Source: Sphingobium sp. CECT 9361 (GTDB lineage Bacteria; Pseudomonadota; Alphaproteobacteria; Sphingomonadales; Sphingomonadaceae). Taken from it: a stretch of 64,000 bases of DNA. A program made the translations under genes and the position numbers. The notes under the pieces are model-generated. The model was not told the DNA's origin. It made no database searches and was given only the letters and a program-made list of their open reading frames with translations. The first letter of the stretch is position 1, and each line of letters opens with the position of its first letter. Positions 1-6,675 of the stretch are shown in pieces. The DNA lies in NCBI RefSeq assembly GCF_918741285.1, contig NZ_CAKKNC010000019.1:24714-88713 (forward strand), written 5' to 3'.

Positions 1-26
1 ACAGTATGGACATGGGGATCTAGCCC

Positions 27-3000
27 ATGCTCTCGGTTGCCTCCGTCCGCTCCGCATCCGGCGCTGCGAACTACTTCGCCAAGGACGACTTCAAGGACAA
101 TTATTATACCGCCGACGGTTCGTCCGAAGTCAGCATGTGGGCGGGCGAGGGGGCCGACGCGCTCGGCCTGCAAGGCGAGGTATCAAAGGACGCTTTCGAA
201 GGAATCCTGAACGGCATTCTCCCCGATGGCGAAGGGGTCGCCCAGGTCGAGAACCGGCGCGCGGGCGTAGACCTCACATTCTCCATGCCCAAGTCGGCAT
301 CGGTGATGGCCTATATCGCCGGCGACAAGCGGGTGCTCAACGCCAACATGGCGGCTGTCCGCAAGACGATGGCATGGGTCGAGAAAAACCTCGCCGAAGG
401 CCGCAAGGATGTCGAGGGCCGCAAGGTGCCGGTGCAGACCGGCAATCTCGTCTACGCGCTCTTCCAGCACGACACGAGCCGCGCGCTCGATCCGCAAGCT
501 CATATCCATGCCGTCATTGCCAATCTAACGAAGATGCCCGACGGCAAATGGCAGGCGCTCCATGCCGACAAGATCTGGAGCAGCAACACCACGATCGGCT
601 CGATCTATCACGCCTTTCTGCGGGATGGTCTGGAGAAGCTGGGCTACCAGATCGATGCCAAGGGCAAGCACGGCACCTTCGAGATTTCCGGGGTGCCAAA
701 GGCGGTCCTCGAGGCGTTCAGCCAGCGCCGTGAACAGATCCTCGAAAAGGCAGCCGAACTCGGCATTGTGTCCCCCAAGGGACGCCTCGCCGTCACGGCC
801 AATACGCGCGATCCGAAACTGAACGTCGAGGATCGCGACGGCCTGCAGAAGGATTGGATCGACAAGGCGGCAGCGCTCGGATTCGACGGCAAGGGACTGG
901 TTGCCTCCGCCGTAGCGCGCGCGGGTCACTCGCTCGCCGACAGCAAATTGGAACGAGGATTCCGCGCGGTTAGCGACGCCATCAGCGGTGCGCGTGAAAA
1001 GATCGGCACCTTCCTTCGCCCGCACGATCCGCTGGTCGACAGCGCGCTCGCGCGCGTGACCCAATCGCCGGCCGAGGCACGAACCCAACTCGCGGTTGCA
1101 TCGGCCATCCGAATCCTCTCGGAGCGAGAGGCGGCCTTCAACGTCAATCTCGTCTCGAAGACGGCGCTCGACCTCGGCCTGAAGGGTGTGACGATCGACA
1201 CCGTCGAGCGTCGCATCGCGCAGATGGTGGAGAACCGGCAGCTCATCCCGGGCGCCGTGCGCGATGGCGACAAGGGCATCCGCATGGTGACGACGCAAGA
1301 GGCTCTGCGCACCGAGGAGAGCATCCTGAAAGCGGTGGAGGCGGGTCGCGGCAAGGCGTCGCCCATCATCGCGGCCAGCGATGCGCCGGCGCGACTCCAG
1401 GCAGCCGCGACACGCGATCTCAATCCTGGGCAGCTCGCCGCCGCGACGCTGATCGTCTCGTCGGCGGACCGCACCGTCACCGTGCAAGGCGTCGCCGGCG
1501 CCGGCAAGTCGACCATGCTGGAGGCGGTCGCGCGGGTGGCCGAAGCGGAGGGTCGCGACGTCACCGGCCTTGCCTTCCAAAACAAGATGGTCGCGGACCT
1601 GGCCGCGGATGCCGGCATCAAAAGCCAGACCATCGCATCGTTCGCGCTGGCCAACGAGCGGTACATCAGCGAGCGCGACACCCCGCGCTATGACGCGGCC
1701 CGGGCGAAATTCGGCGGCACCATGCTGGTGGTCGACGAGACGTCGATGGTCTCGAGCAGCGACATGCTCAAGCTGCACCAAATCAGCGAAGCGCTGGGCG
1801 TGGACAAGCTGGTCCTGGTCGGCGACCGCCAGCAGCTCTCGTCGATCGACGCCGGCAAGTCCTTCGCCATGATCCAGGCGGGCGGCGGCACGATGGCGCG
1901 GATGGACGAGAATATCCGCCAGCGCACCGACACGCTGCGCACGGTGGCCGCCCTCGCCAATATCGGCAAGGCGGGTGAGGCGATGAAAGTGCTGGGCGAC
2001 AATGTCGTCGAAAGCATGAATCCGGCTGAAGCGGCCGCCGAAATGTGGCTCGGCCTATCGAGCGATGATCGTGAAGCCACCGCCGTTTTCGCCTCCGGAC
2101 GCGCATCGCGCGCCATCATCAATCAGCGCATACAGGACGGCCTTGCAACAGAGGGCTCCGTCAAGGGCGAGGGCATCCACCTCACCGTCTTCGAGCGAGT
2201 CAATCTCACCCGCGAGGAATTGCGCTACGCTTCCAGCTATCGCCCCGGCCAGACGCTCGACGTCGGGCGGGGCGGCGCGCAGGATGTCGGCCTTGAGCGG
2301 GGTCGCTACGACGTCACCAAAGTGCTGCCCAATGGCAAGGTCGAACTGAGCGACGGCCGAAGGAAAATCCGCTTCGACCCGCAGAAGCTCTCGCCGACAG
2401 AGAAACGCGACCGGCTCGAGCTCACCGAGAAGAAGGATCTCCACCTCCGCGAAGGCGACAAGATCAGGTGGACCGCGAACGACAAGGACCGCGGACTTCA
2501 CAATTCCGCGCTCGCCCGCGTGCTCACCGTCGACGCGAACGGCGTCACCGTCGAAACCGCCGGAAGAGAGCGCCTCACCCTCGACCTGGGCGATCCGATG
2601 CTGTCGCGCCTCGACCTCGCTTACTCGCTCAACATGCACATGGCGCAGGGCATCACGACCGACAAGGCGATCACCGTCATGTCCAGCCATGAGAGGAATC
2701 TCTCGAACCAGCGCCTGTTCAACGTCGGGGTCACGCGTGTGCGCGACGAGTTGACGATGGTGGTGGACGACAAGGAAAAGCTCACCCGCCAGCTCGACAT
2801 GAATCCCGGCAACAAGACCTCCGCTCTCGAAACCCTCGGCCGCCTCGATATCGACGGGAAGAAGGGACCGAAAATCCCGGAGAAGTTCGATCCCGGCCCG
2901 ATCGACGGCGTCGACCTGTCCAATCTGCCGGATTTTCCGACCGACCTCCCTCCGCTCCCGAATGGCCCTGCCAGGCCAGCCGAGCTGGCGAAGGTCGACG

Positions 3001-3086
3001 ATCTCAAGAAACCGCCGGACCTCAAGCCCGACCGTGGCGACATTCTGCCGCCGCTGCCGGAGCGGAGCCTCGGCCTCGATTTGTAG
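27..3086 (+). CDS. traI: MobF-family conjugative relaxase-helicase (TrwC/TraI type)
   Basis: Nicks the transferred strand at oriT, stays covalently bound to it and unwinds the plasmid for transfer. N-terminal relaxase domain (about residues 1-300): candidate catalytic tyrosines Y16, Y26 and Y27, and the metal-binding histidine motif H148...H159-x-H161 (AHIHAVIANL). C-terminal RecD/TraA-like superfamily 1 helicase: Walker A GVAGAGKST near residue 488 and Walker B-like MLVVDETSM near 565. The C-terminus is a proline-rich tail from about residue 945. At 1019 aa it is near TrwC (966 aa) and shorter than F TraI. The ATG at 27 fits MobF proteins, which begin a few residues before the first tyrosine. 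No coupling protein or oriT is visible; they may lie left of the window. Confidence 0.93.
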   Translation: MLSVASVRSASGAANYFAKDDFKDNYYTADGSSEVSMWAGEGADALGLQGEVSKDAFEGILNGILPDGEGVAQVENRRAGVDLTFSMPKSASVMAYIAGDKRVLNANMAAVRKTMAWVEKNLAEGRKDVEGRKVPVQTGNLVYALFQHDTSRALDPQAHIHAVIANLTKMPDGKWQALHADKIWSSNTTIGSIYHAFLRDGLEKLGYQIDAKGKHGTFEISGVPKAVLEAFSQRREQILEKAAELGIVSPKGRLAVTANTRDPKLNVEDRDGLQKDWIDKAAALGFDGKGLVASAVARAGHSLADSKLERGFRAVSDAISGAREKIGTFLRPHDPLVDSALARVTQSPAEARTQLAVASAIRILSEREAAFNVNLVSKTALDLGLKGVTIDTVERRIAQMVENRQLIPGAVRDGDKGIRMVTTQEALRTEESILKAVEAGRGKASPIIAASDAPARLQAAATRDLNPGQLAAATLIVSSADRTVTVQGVAGAGKSTMLEAVARVAEAEGRDVTGLAFQNKMVADLAADAGIKSQTIASFALANERYISERDTPRYDAARAKFGGTMLVVDETSMVSSSDMLKLHQISEALGVDKLVLVGDRQQLSSIDAGKSFAMIQAGGGTMARMDENIRQRTDTLRTVAALANIGKAGEAMKVLGDNVVESMNPAEAAAEMWLGLSSDDREATAVFASGRASRAIINQRIQDGLATEGSVKGEGIHLTVFERVNLTREELRYASSYRPGQTLDVGRGGAQDVGLERGRYDVTKVLPNGKVELSDGRRKIRFDPQKLSPTEKRDRLELTEKKDLHLREGDKIRWTANDKDRGLHNSALARVLTVDANGVTVETAGRERLTLDLGDPMLSRLDLAYSLNMHMAQGITTDKAITVMSSHERNLSNQRLFNVGVTRVRDELTMVVDDKEKLTRQLDMNPGNKTSALETLGRLDIDGKKGPKIPEKFDPGPIDGVDLSNLPDFPTDLPPLPNGPARPAELAKVDDLKKPPDLKPDRGDILPPLPERSLGLDL

Positions 3087-3131
3087 TGTGAAGCCGCCGG
3101 CGCGGTGCCGGGGCCAATTTGGAGACTGACT

Positions 3132-3335
3132 ATGAGTGGTTGGGATTTCGATGAGGGCGGCAAGTTCGGCAGCGAAAAAGCGGCCGAGGATTATGCCAAG
3201 CGCAACAACATCGACATGCGCGACATCCGCACCCGCCGCAAAGGTGATGAGGTCGAGCTGGAGATCCGTCGCTCCGCGCTCGATGGCCGCTCGCTGCGCG
3301 ACAGCGGCGAGGGCCGCCGCGACGGATGGAGCTGA
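3132..3335 (+). CDS. small acidic/basic hypothetical protein downstream of relaxase
   Basis: 67-aa protein beginning MSGWDFDEGGKF, highly charged, with no membrane segment or recognised motif. It starts 45 nt after the relaxase stop, so it is probably in the same transcript. An upstream in-frame ATG at 3105 is less likely because 3132 lies closer to the purine-rich GGAGAC. Function unknown. Confidence 0.6.
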   Translation: MSGWDFDEGGKFGSEKAAEDYAKRNNIDMRDIRTRRKGDEVELEIRRSALDGRSLRDSGEGRRDGWS

Positions 3336-3510
3336 GAGGGGCAGGAGAGAGGGGAGGCAGGGTGAGTCGACGAAAGGTGCGGCTCACCCATCCGGATCAA
3401 CCGCACCCCGGATCGACCAAACTCGACATTTCCGCTGCCCTCCCGGCTTGCGCCCCACTGCGCGTGCGGTCGCCCGATCGATGCGGGCGGTCTTTGAACG
3501 GAGAAACCCG

Positions 3511-4314
3511 ATGGAAGGCTATTTGCTGGCCGTTGCGGCCACCGCATTACTCGTTTCCCCTGCGACCGCCCAGCGGGTCGGGCAGGGCGGTACCGGCGTC
3601 GATGAAAATTCCGAACTGCCGCGGTGCAGCCAGCCCCTCGGCAGCGTCGCCTTGGTCGAGGATCGCAGCGTCGCCGGCGTGGAAGACCAGCTCCCACCCG
3701 GCATGAAAGCGCTCGTCCAGCTGGCGGAACGGCAGAATGGCGGATCCACGGCAAAGGTGGACCCGCTTCCGTTGCTGAAGCTCCTGGCCGCGCGTTCGGG
3801 CTGTTTCGAGGTTGTCGAGCGCGGCCAGGCGTTCGATGCGCTACAGCGGGAACGCCAGCTCGCCGCCGGCGGCACCGTCGCCAACGGCTCGGAGTACAAC
3901 AAGGCGACGCTGCGCGCGGCCGATTACCTGCTCACCGCTCAGGTCCTCTACTCCGATAGCAACAGCCTGGGTGGAGGAGGTGGAATCGGCGGTACGTTCG
4001 GTTCCGCCGTCGGGCTCAAGACCAAGACGCTCGAGAGCCAGACGATGCTGACGCTGGTGAACGTCAAGACCGGCGTGCAGACCGCAATCGCAACGGGCTC
4101 CGCACGCAAAAGGGATGTCTCCGTCGTCGGGGGCGGCCTCCTGCTGAGCATCGGGGTAGGGGCGCTCGGTGGCGTCTACACCTCGACGGATATCGGCAAG
4201 ATCACGTCCCTGGCCCTGCTCGATTCCTTCAGGAAGCTCGCCCTGGACGCCCAGCGCCGGATACCATCCGCCGGCGTCGTTGCGCCGGTCGCGCCTGCCG
4301 CTCAGGCCAAATAG
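3511..4314 (+). CDS. CsgG-family secreted/outer-membrane protein
   Basis: 267 aa with an N-terminal signal peptide (hydrophobic AVAATALLVSPATAQ, likely cleaved after the AQ). The body resembles the CsgG/penicillin-binding-protein-activator fold: a segment ending in CFEVVERGQAFDALQRE (the family's 'vvER..l..ll.E' motif), then ADYLLTAQVLY, then a glycine-rich loop and TLVNVKTGVQTAIATGSA, the usual order in CsgG-like proteins. There is no lipobox cysteine at the cleavage site, so it is probably periplasmic or outer-membrane rather than a lipoprotein. Start chosen at 3511 because GGAG lies 8 nt upstream; the longer frame to 3136 overlaps the preceding gene and looks non-coding. Its role on this element is unknown; a surface or envelope function is inferred. 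Confidence 0.72.
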   Translation: MEGYLLAVAATALLVSPATAQRVGQGGTGVDENSELPRCSQPLGSVALVEDRSVAGVEDQLPPGMKALVQLAERQNGGSTAKVDPLPLLKLLAARSGCFEVVERGQAFDALQRERQLAAGGTVANGSEYNKATLRAADYLLTAQVLYSDSNSLGGGGGIGGTFGSAVGLKTKTLESQTMLTLVNVKTGVQTAIATGSARKRDVSVVGGGLLLSIGVGALGGVYTSTDIGKITSLALLDSFRKLALDAQRRIPSAGVVAPVAPAAQAK

Positions 4315-4326
4315 CGGGGTGGGGCC

Positions 4327-4728
4327 ATGGATATCGGCGAGGTACTGTTCGCTCTGAAGGGGCGGGTCGGACGAGGGCCGTTCGTCGGCCTCATCGTCGT
4401 TGGTTGGGCGATGGCTTTCGGTTTCGTCCACTACAATCCCGTCGCTATCCTCCAGCATGGCAGTGCCCAGACACTGGCGGTGCTTGGTCTGGCCATGCTC
4501 ATGCTTTGGGTCAGCGTCGCGATCACCGTGAAGCGGCTCCACGACGTCGGCCTTTCCGGCCTGAACGCCATCTGGATCGGCTTGCTCGGAATGATGGGCG
4601 ATCCCCTCGACACCAACGCTCCCATCCTGATGGGCGCCGCGGCGATCTCCATCGTCGCCCAGCTCTGGCTCTGCATCGAGCCGGGAGCGAAGCGACCCAA
4701 TCGCTTTGGCAATCCGGCGTCGGCATAG
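4327..4728 (+). CDS. DUF805-family small membrane protein
   Basis: 133 aa with about three to four hydrophobic stretches (residues 18-36, 45-66, 80-90, 100-118). It carries the two DUF805 signatures: KRLHDVGLSG around residues 69-78 and the C-terminal PGAKRPNRFG. It starts 12 nt after the CsgG-like gene, so the two are probably co-transcribed. DUF805 proteins are inner-membrane proteins of unknown function. Confidence 0.75.
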   Translation: MDIGEVLFALKGRVGRGPFVGLIVVGWAMAFGFVHYNPVAILQHGSAQTLAVLGLAMLMLWVSVAITVKRLHDVGLSGLNAIWIGLLGMMGDPLDTNAPILMGAAAISIVAQLWLCIEPGAKRPNRFGNPASA

Positions 4729-4747
4729 AAGCACGAAAGGCAGCGCC

Positions 4748-5017
4748 ATGGACATCCAGCACGATCTTTTCGGCGCAGCGCTCGCGCCGATCGTTGACGA
4801 TCCGATCACCGAGCCGGCCCTTTTGCCGCTCGCCGCACCCTGCGGGTTCCGCAACAGGAAGAACGCGCCGTGTCAGCGGCTCGCGTACCGGCCGCTCAGG
4901 TGCGACGGAAAGCACCTCACGTCGAACGGCCGGCCACTGCTCCACTGTGTTATGGAATGCTTCAACGGACCCTCGGCCGAGGACCTGGCAGTACAGCTTG
5001 AGAAGGCTATCGGATGA
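4748..5017 (+). CDS. hypothetical protein with four cysteines
   Basis: 89 aa starting at the ATG at 4748, with GAAAGG 9 nt upstream. The central part has two Cys pairs (PCGFRNRKNAPC and the later RCDG...HC/EC), which could bind a metal, but no family is recognised. It overlaps the next gene by 4 nt (ATGA), implying translational coupling. Confidence 0.5.
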   Translation: MDIQHDLFGAALAPIVDDPITEPALLPLAAPCGFRNRKNAPCQRLAYRPLRCDGKHLTSNGRPLLHCVMECFNGPSAEDLAVQLEKAIG

Positions 5018-5226
5018 CGGGAGAGTGGCTTCGTCTTGCCGGCGTGGTCGAGTCCAGTGCTCGAGGACCCCTGCTCCGAATCGAGGACGGCACGCGCTGG
5101 CGATTGATCGTGGAGGTCGCCATCGACCATCTGCATGGTCGGTCGATCACCGTTGAAGGCATTCCGGAAGGAAATGCGATCGCCGCTTATTATCTGGCGC
5201 CGGCGAACGAGGCGCCCTCATGCTGA
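5014..5226 (+). CDS. small hypothetical protein (DUF5818-like)
   Basis: 70 aa, beta-rich pattern (GVVESSARGPLLRIEDGTRWRL) reminiscent of the small OB-like DUF5818 proteins of sphingomonads. Start and stop overlap both neighbours (ATGA at 5014 and the next gene beginning at 5220), so it sits in a tightly packed small-gene operon. Function unknown; family assignment is tentative. Confidence 0.5.
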   Translation: MTGEWLRLAGVVESSARGPLLRIEDGTRWRLIVEVAIDHLHGRSITVEGIPEGNAIAAYYLAPANEAPSC

Positions 5227-5672
5227 CCCGATCTTCCGCCTTCCCGGTGCGTCGTCCGGCCTGCCCCTATTGCGGGTGTCCCATCGACCATTGGCCCAGG
5301 GCATCCCACCTCCAAACCTGCGGCACCTGCAAACGACCGATGATGCTGATCCGTTGGCCTTTGGACTGGAATGGCCCGAAGCGGCTGCGCGGGGTGTTGG
5401 ATTTTGGGTTCACCCTCTACGGCCTGGCGACGTTGGCGCTGGTCCTGCTGTTCTCGATCACGAATATGCCGCCGAGTTCGGGACTGCCTGTGATCTCATG
5501 GAGAGCGCCTGTTGCGATGCCACCAGCTGGCAACCGGCCGTCGAGTTCGCTTAGGCCGAATGGGATCGCGCCATGGCTCGCACCCACGCCTTCGATCTGC
5601 GCGATATGCGCTCGCAGATGTTCGAGGACGATAGACTGGCGCATAGCATTGGTGCGACTCGGGAGCGGTTGA
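5220..5672 (+). CDS. zinc-ribbon small membrane protein with foreign C-terminal tail
   Basis: The first about 80 residues look genuine: two CxxC pairs (ACPYCGC and TCGTCKR) that would form a zinc ribbon, then one hydrophobic helix (TLYGLATLALVLLFSI). After about nt 5460 the frame runs antisense through an imuA fragment and the encoded sequence becomes proline-, serine- and arginine-rich with no structure. The original stop has therefore probably been lost at a recombination junction, leaving a chimeric tail. It may be a truncated gene. Confidence 0.45.
   Translation: MLTRSSAFPVRRPACPYCGCPIDHWPRASHLQTCGTCKRPMMLIRWPLDWNGPKRLRGVLDFGFTLYGLATLALVLLFSITNMPPSSGLPVISWRAPVAMPPAGNRPSSSLRPNGIAPWLAPTPSICAICARRCSRTIDWRIALVRLGSG
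5417..5644 (-). pseudogene. imuA: imuA 5' fragment (SOS mutasome, ImuA/SulA-like)
   Basis: The minus strand encodes LRAHIAQIEGVGASHG followed by SELDGRLPAGGIATGALHE, the conserved N-terminus of ImuA (RecA-like partner of ImuB and DnaE2 in damage-induced mutagenesis). Similarity stops around the TGS at about nt 5460 and the frame ends at 5417, so only about 60 of the usual about 240 residues remain. No imuB or dnaE2 follows; instead the antisense strand is the tail of a zinc-ribbon gene. A LexA box lies 32 nt upstream, as for intact imuA operons. Identified from memory of the family. Confidence 0.6.
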
Positions 5673-5675
5673 AAT

Positions 5676-5690
5676 GTTCCCTATACGTTC
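5676..5690. promoter_or_regulatory. LexA (SOS) box GTTC-N7-GTTC
   Basis: GTTCCCTATACGTTC matches the alphaproteobacterial LexA operator GTTC-N7-GTTC exactly. It lies 32 nt before the imuA fragment start on the minus strand, the position expected for an imuA promoter operator. Confidence 0.7.
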
Positions 5691-5752
5691 TATCTCCCGA
5701 CCGCTTGAGTCAAGCCAGGAGCTCGCGGGGCTGTCATCTGGGCGTTTGCCGC

Positions 5753-5800
5753 CAGTGGCACTTTACCCGGAACACCGCGAAATCGGGTAAAGTGCCACTG
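5753..5800. repeat. 17-bp perfect inverted repeat with 14-nt spacer
   Basis: Arms CAGTGGCACTTTACCCG (5753-5769) and its exact complement (5784-5800) flank a 14-nt loop. The half-site AAAGTGCCACT recurs in weaker form at 5874 in front of the next gene. No poly-T follows, so it is not a typical terminator. It could be an operator, a recombination site, or the residual end of a mobile element. Confidence 0.6.
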
Positions 5801-5873
5801 CTGTTGCTCTACAGAAGACGGGGAGGCAGGAAATATCCTGCCGATAACGAGCGCCAATCTGGCGCGTCCGGTG

Positions 5874-5943
5874 AAGTGCCATAGCCGGAAATTCGCTCGC
5901 AAGGGTGCGAATAGGGATTCACACTGAGCACCCGATGTGCTTG
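5874..5943 (+). promoter_or_regulatory. conserved leader shared with the 63.2-kb paralogue
   Basis: Contains AAGTGCCATAGCCG (5874-5887), GGGATTCAC (5914-5922) and ATGTGCTTG (5935-5943). The same three elements, in the same order and with similar spacing, precede the paralogous gene at 63255. Conservation outside the coding region suggests a promoter plus operator. Confidence 0.5.
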
Positions 5944-5952
5944 TAATGTTCC

Positions 5953-6483
5953 ATGTTTCAACCGGATCTCTTTGTGTGCGACGAAGGCAGCACGGTCCTA
6001 GATCTGCCGGCGGTTCTTGAGCGCCTGGCCGGCATTTCAGACCGCCCTCGATACACGTTCATGGTGCTCAACCTGATCGCTAAGGCGGCGGGACCATCTG
6101 GGCGTGCGGGTCCCTACGTGAAGGATGCCGATCGCCGTGTTCCTGTCCGGGACTGGCTCTCGGATGCCATGGTCCCGATGGCGCAGCGTGATCCCAAGCG
6201 CCGCGCGACGACAGCCGCTGTGCGCGACGAACTCTCCCGCAGTGGTGATCTGCCGGCCGATCCCGCTGAGGCCCATGCGATCATCGACGCCGAGGTGCGG
6301 CGCCGTGTGCTCCGATCGGGTCGATGCAGTGTCAGTCGGGCAGTCTCCGATCTGGTGAAGGCAGGGCTCGTTCGCCGGCACTACCAAGGGTACCGCGTCG
6401 ACCATCAAAATCGAGGTGCGCAGCGCGAAGCGGTCTACACGCTGACCCCGCAAGCTGCCCACGCTCTCGGCGCGCGGCGCTAA
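5953..6483 (+). CDS. hypothetical wHTH-like protein, paralogue of the gene at 63255
   Basis: 176 aa. The middle (RPRYTFMVLNLIAKAA and VPVRDWLSDAMVPMAQRDPKRR) and the C-terminal segment SRAVSDLVKAGLVRRHYQGY plus VDHQNRGAQREAVY are shared almost residue for residue with the gene at 63255. The last part has the look of a winged helix (recognition helix then an aromatic wing), suggesting DNA binding. It is convergent with the BREX operon, ending 2 nt from the last minus-strand ORF. Family name not recognised; a regulator is inferred. Confidence 0.6.
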   Translation: MFQPDLFVCDEGSTVLDLPAVLERLAGISDRPRYTFMVLNLIAKAAGPSGRAGPYVKDADRRVPVRDWLSDAMVPMAQRDPKRRATTAAVRDELSRSGDLPADPAEAHAIIDAEVRRRVLRSGRCSVSRAVSDLVKAGLVRRHYQGYRVDHQNRGAQREAVYTLTPQAAHALGARR

Positions 6484-6484
6484 G

Positions 6485-6643
6485 CTACAAGTCCGAATTG
6501 CGGCGCTCGATCTCGGCTGCTGCAGCGTCGGTTTCGCGACGCTCGAGCTCGCCAAGCACGAAGGCTCGAACCAGCCCCTCGTCCGACATCGCTTGGACAC
6601 GTCGCGCAAGTTCCTGGGGATCAAGTGCCGCCGTATACCTCAT
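6485..6643 (-). CDS. 52-aa ORF at the 3' end of the BREX operon
   Basis: Encodes MRYTAALDPQELARRVQAMS and ends RRNSDL. It is rich in Glu, Arg and Ala, predicted mainly helical, with no cysteine or membrane segment. It starts 33 nt after the brxL stop with a GGGGGTGG just before the ATG (short spacing), and its stop is 2 nt from the convergent upstream gene. It is an orphan small ORF that could be co-transcribed with BREX. No family recognised. Confidence 0.5.
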   Translation of the reverse strand: MRYTAALDPQELARRVQAMSDEGLVRAFVLGELERRETDAAAAEIERRNSDL

Positions 6644-6675
6644 CCACCCCCTTGATCATGAAGGCCGCGCACGAA

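Noticed and set aside
525..1781. 418-codon open frame antisense to the relaxase
   Set aside because: Mirror of a high-GC coding frame; Arg/Asp/Gly-rich, no motif, and the sense protein is clearly the relaxase.
3841..4854. 337-codon minus-strand frame over the CsgG-like and DUF805 genes
   Set aside because: Antisense shadow; both sense proteins have recognisable families.
5851..5865. GCGCCAATCTGGCGC dyad as an operator
   Set aside because: Short 6-bp arms in GC-rich DNA; expected by chance and not repeated elsewhere in the leader.
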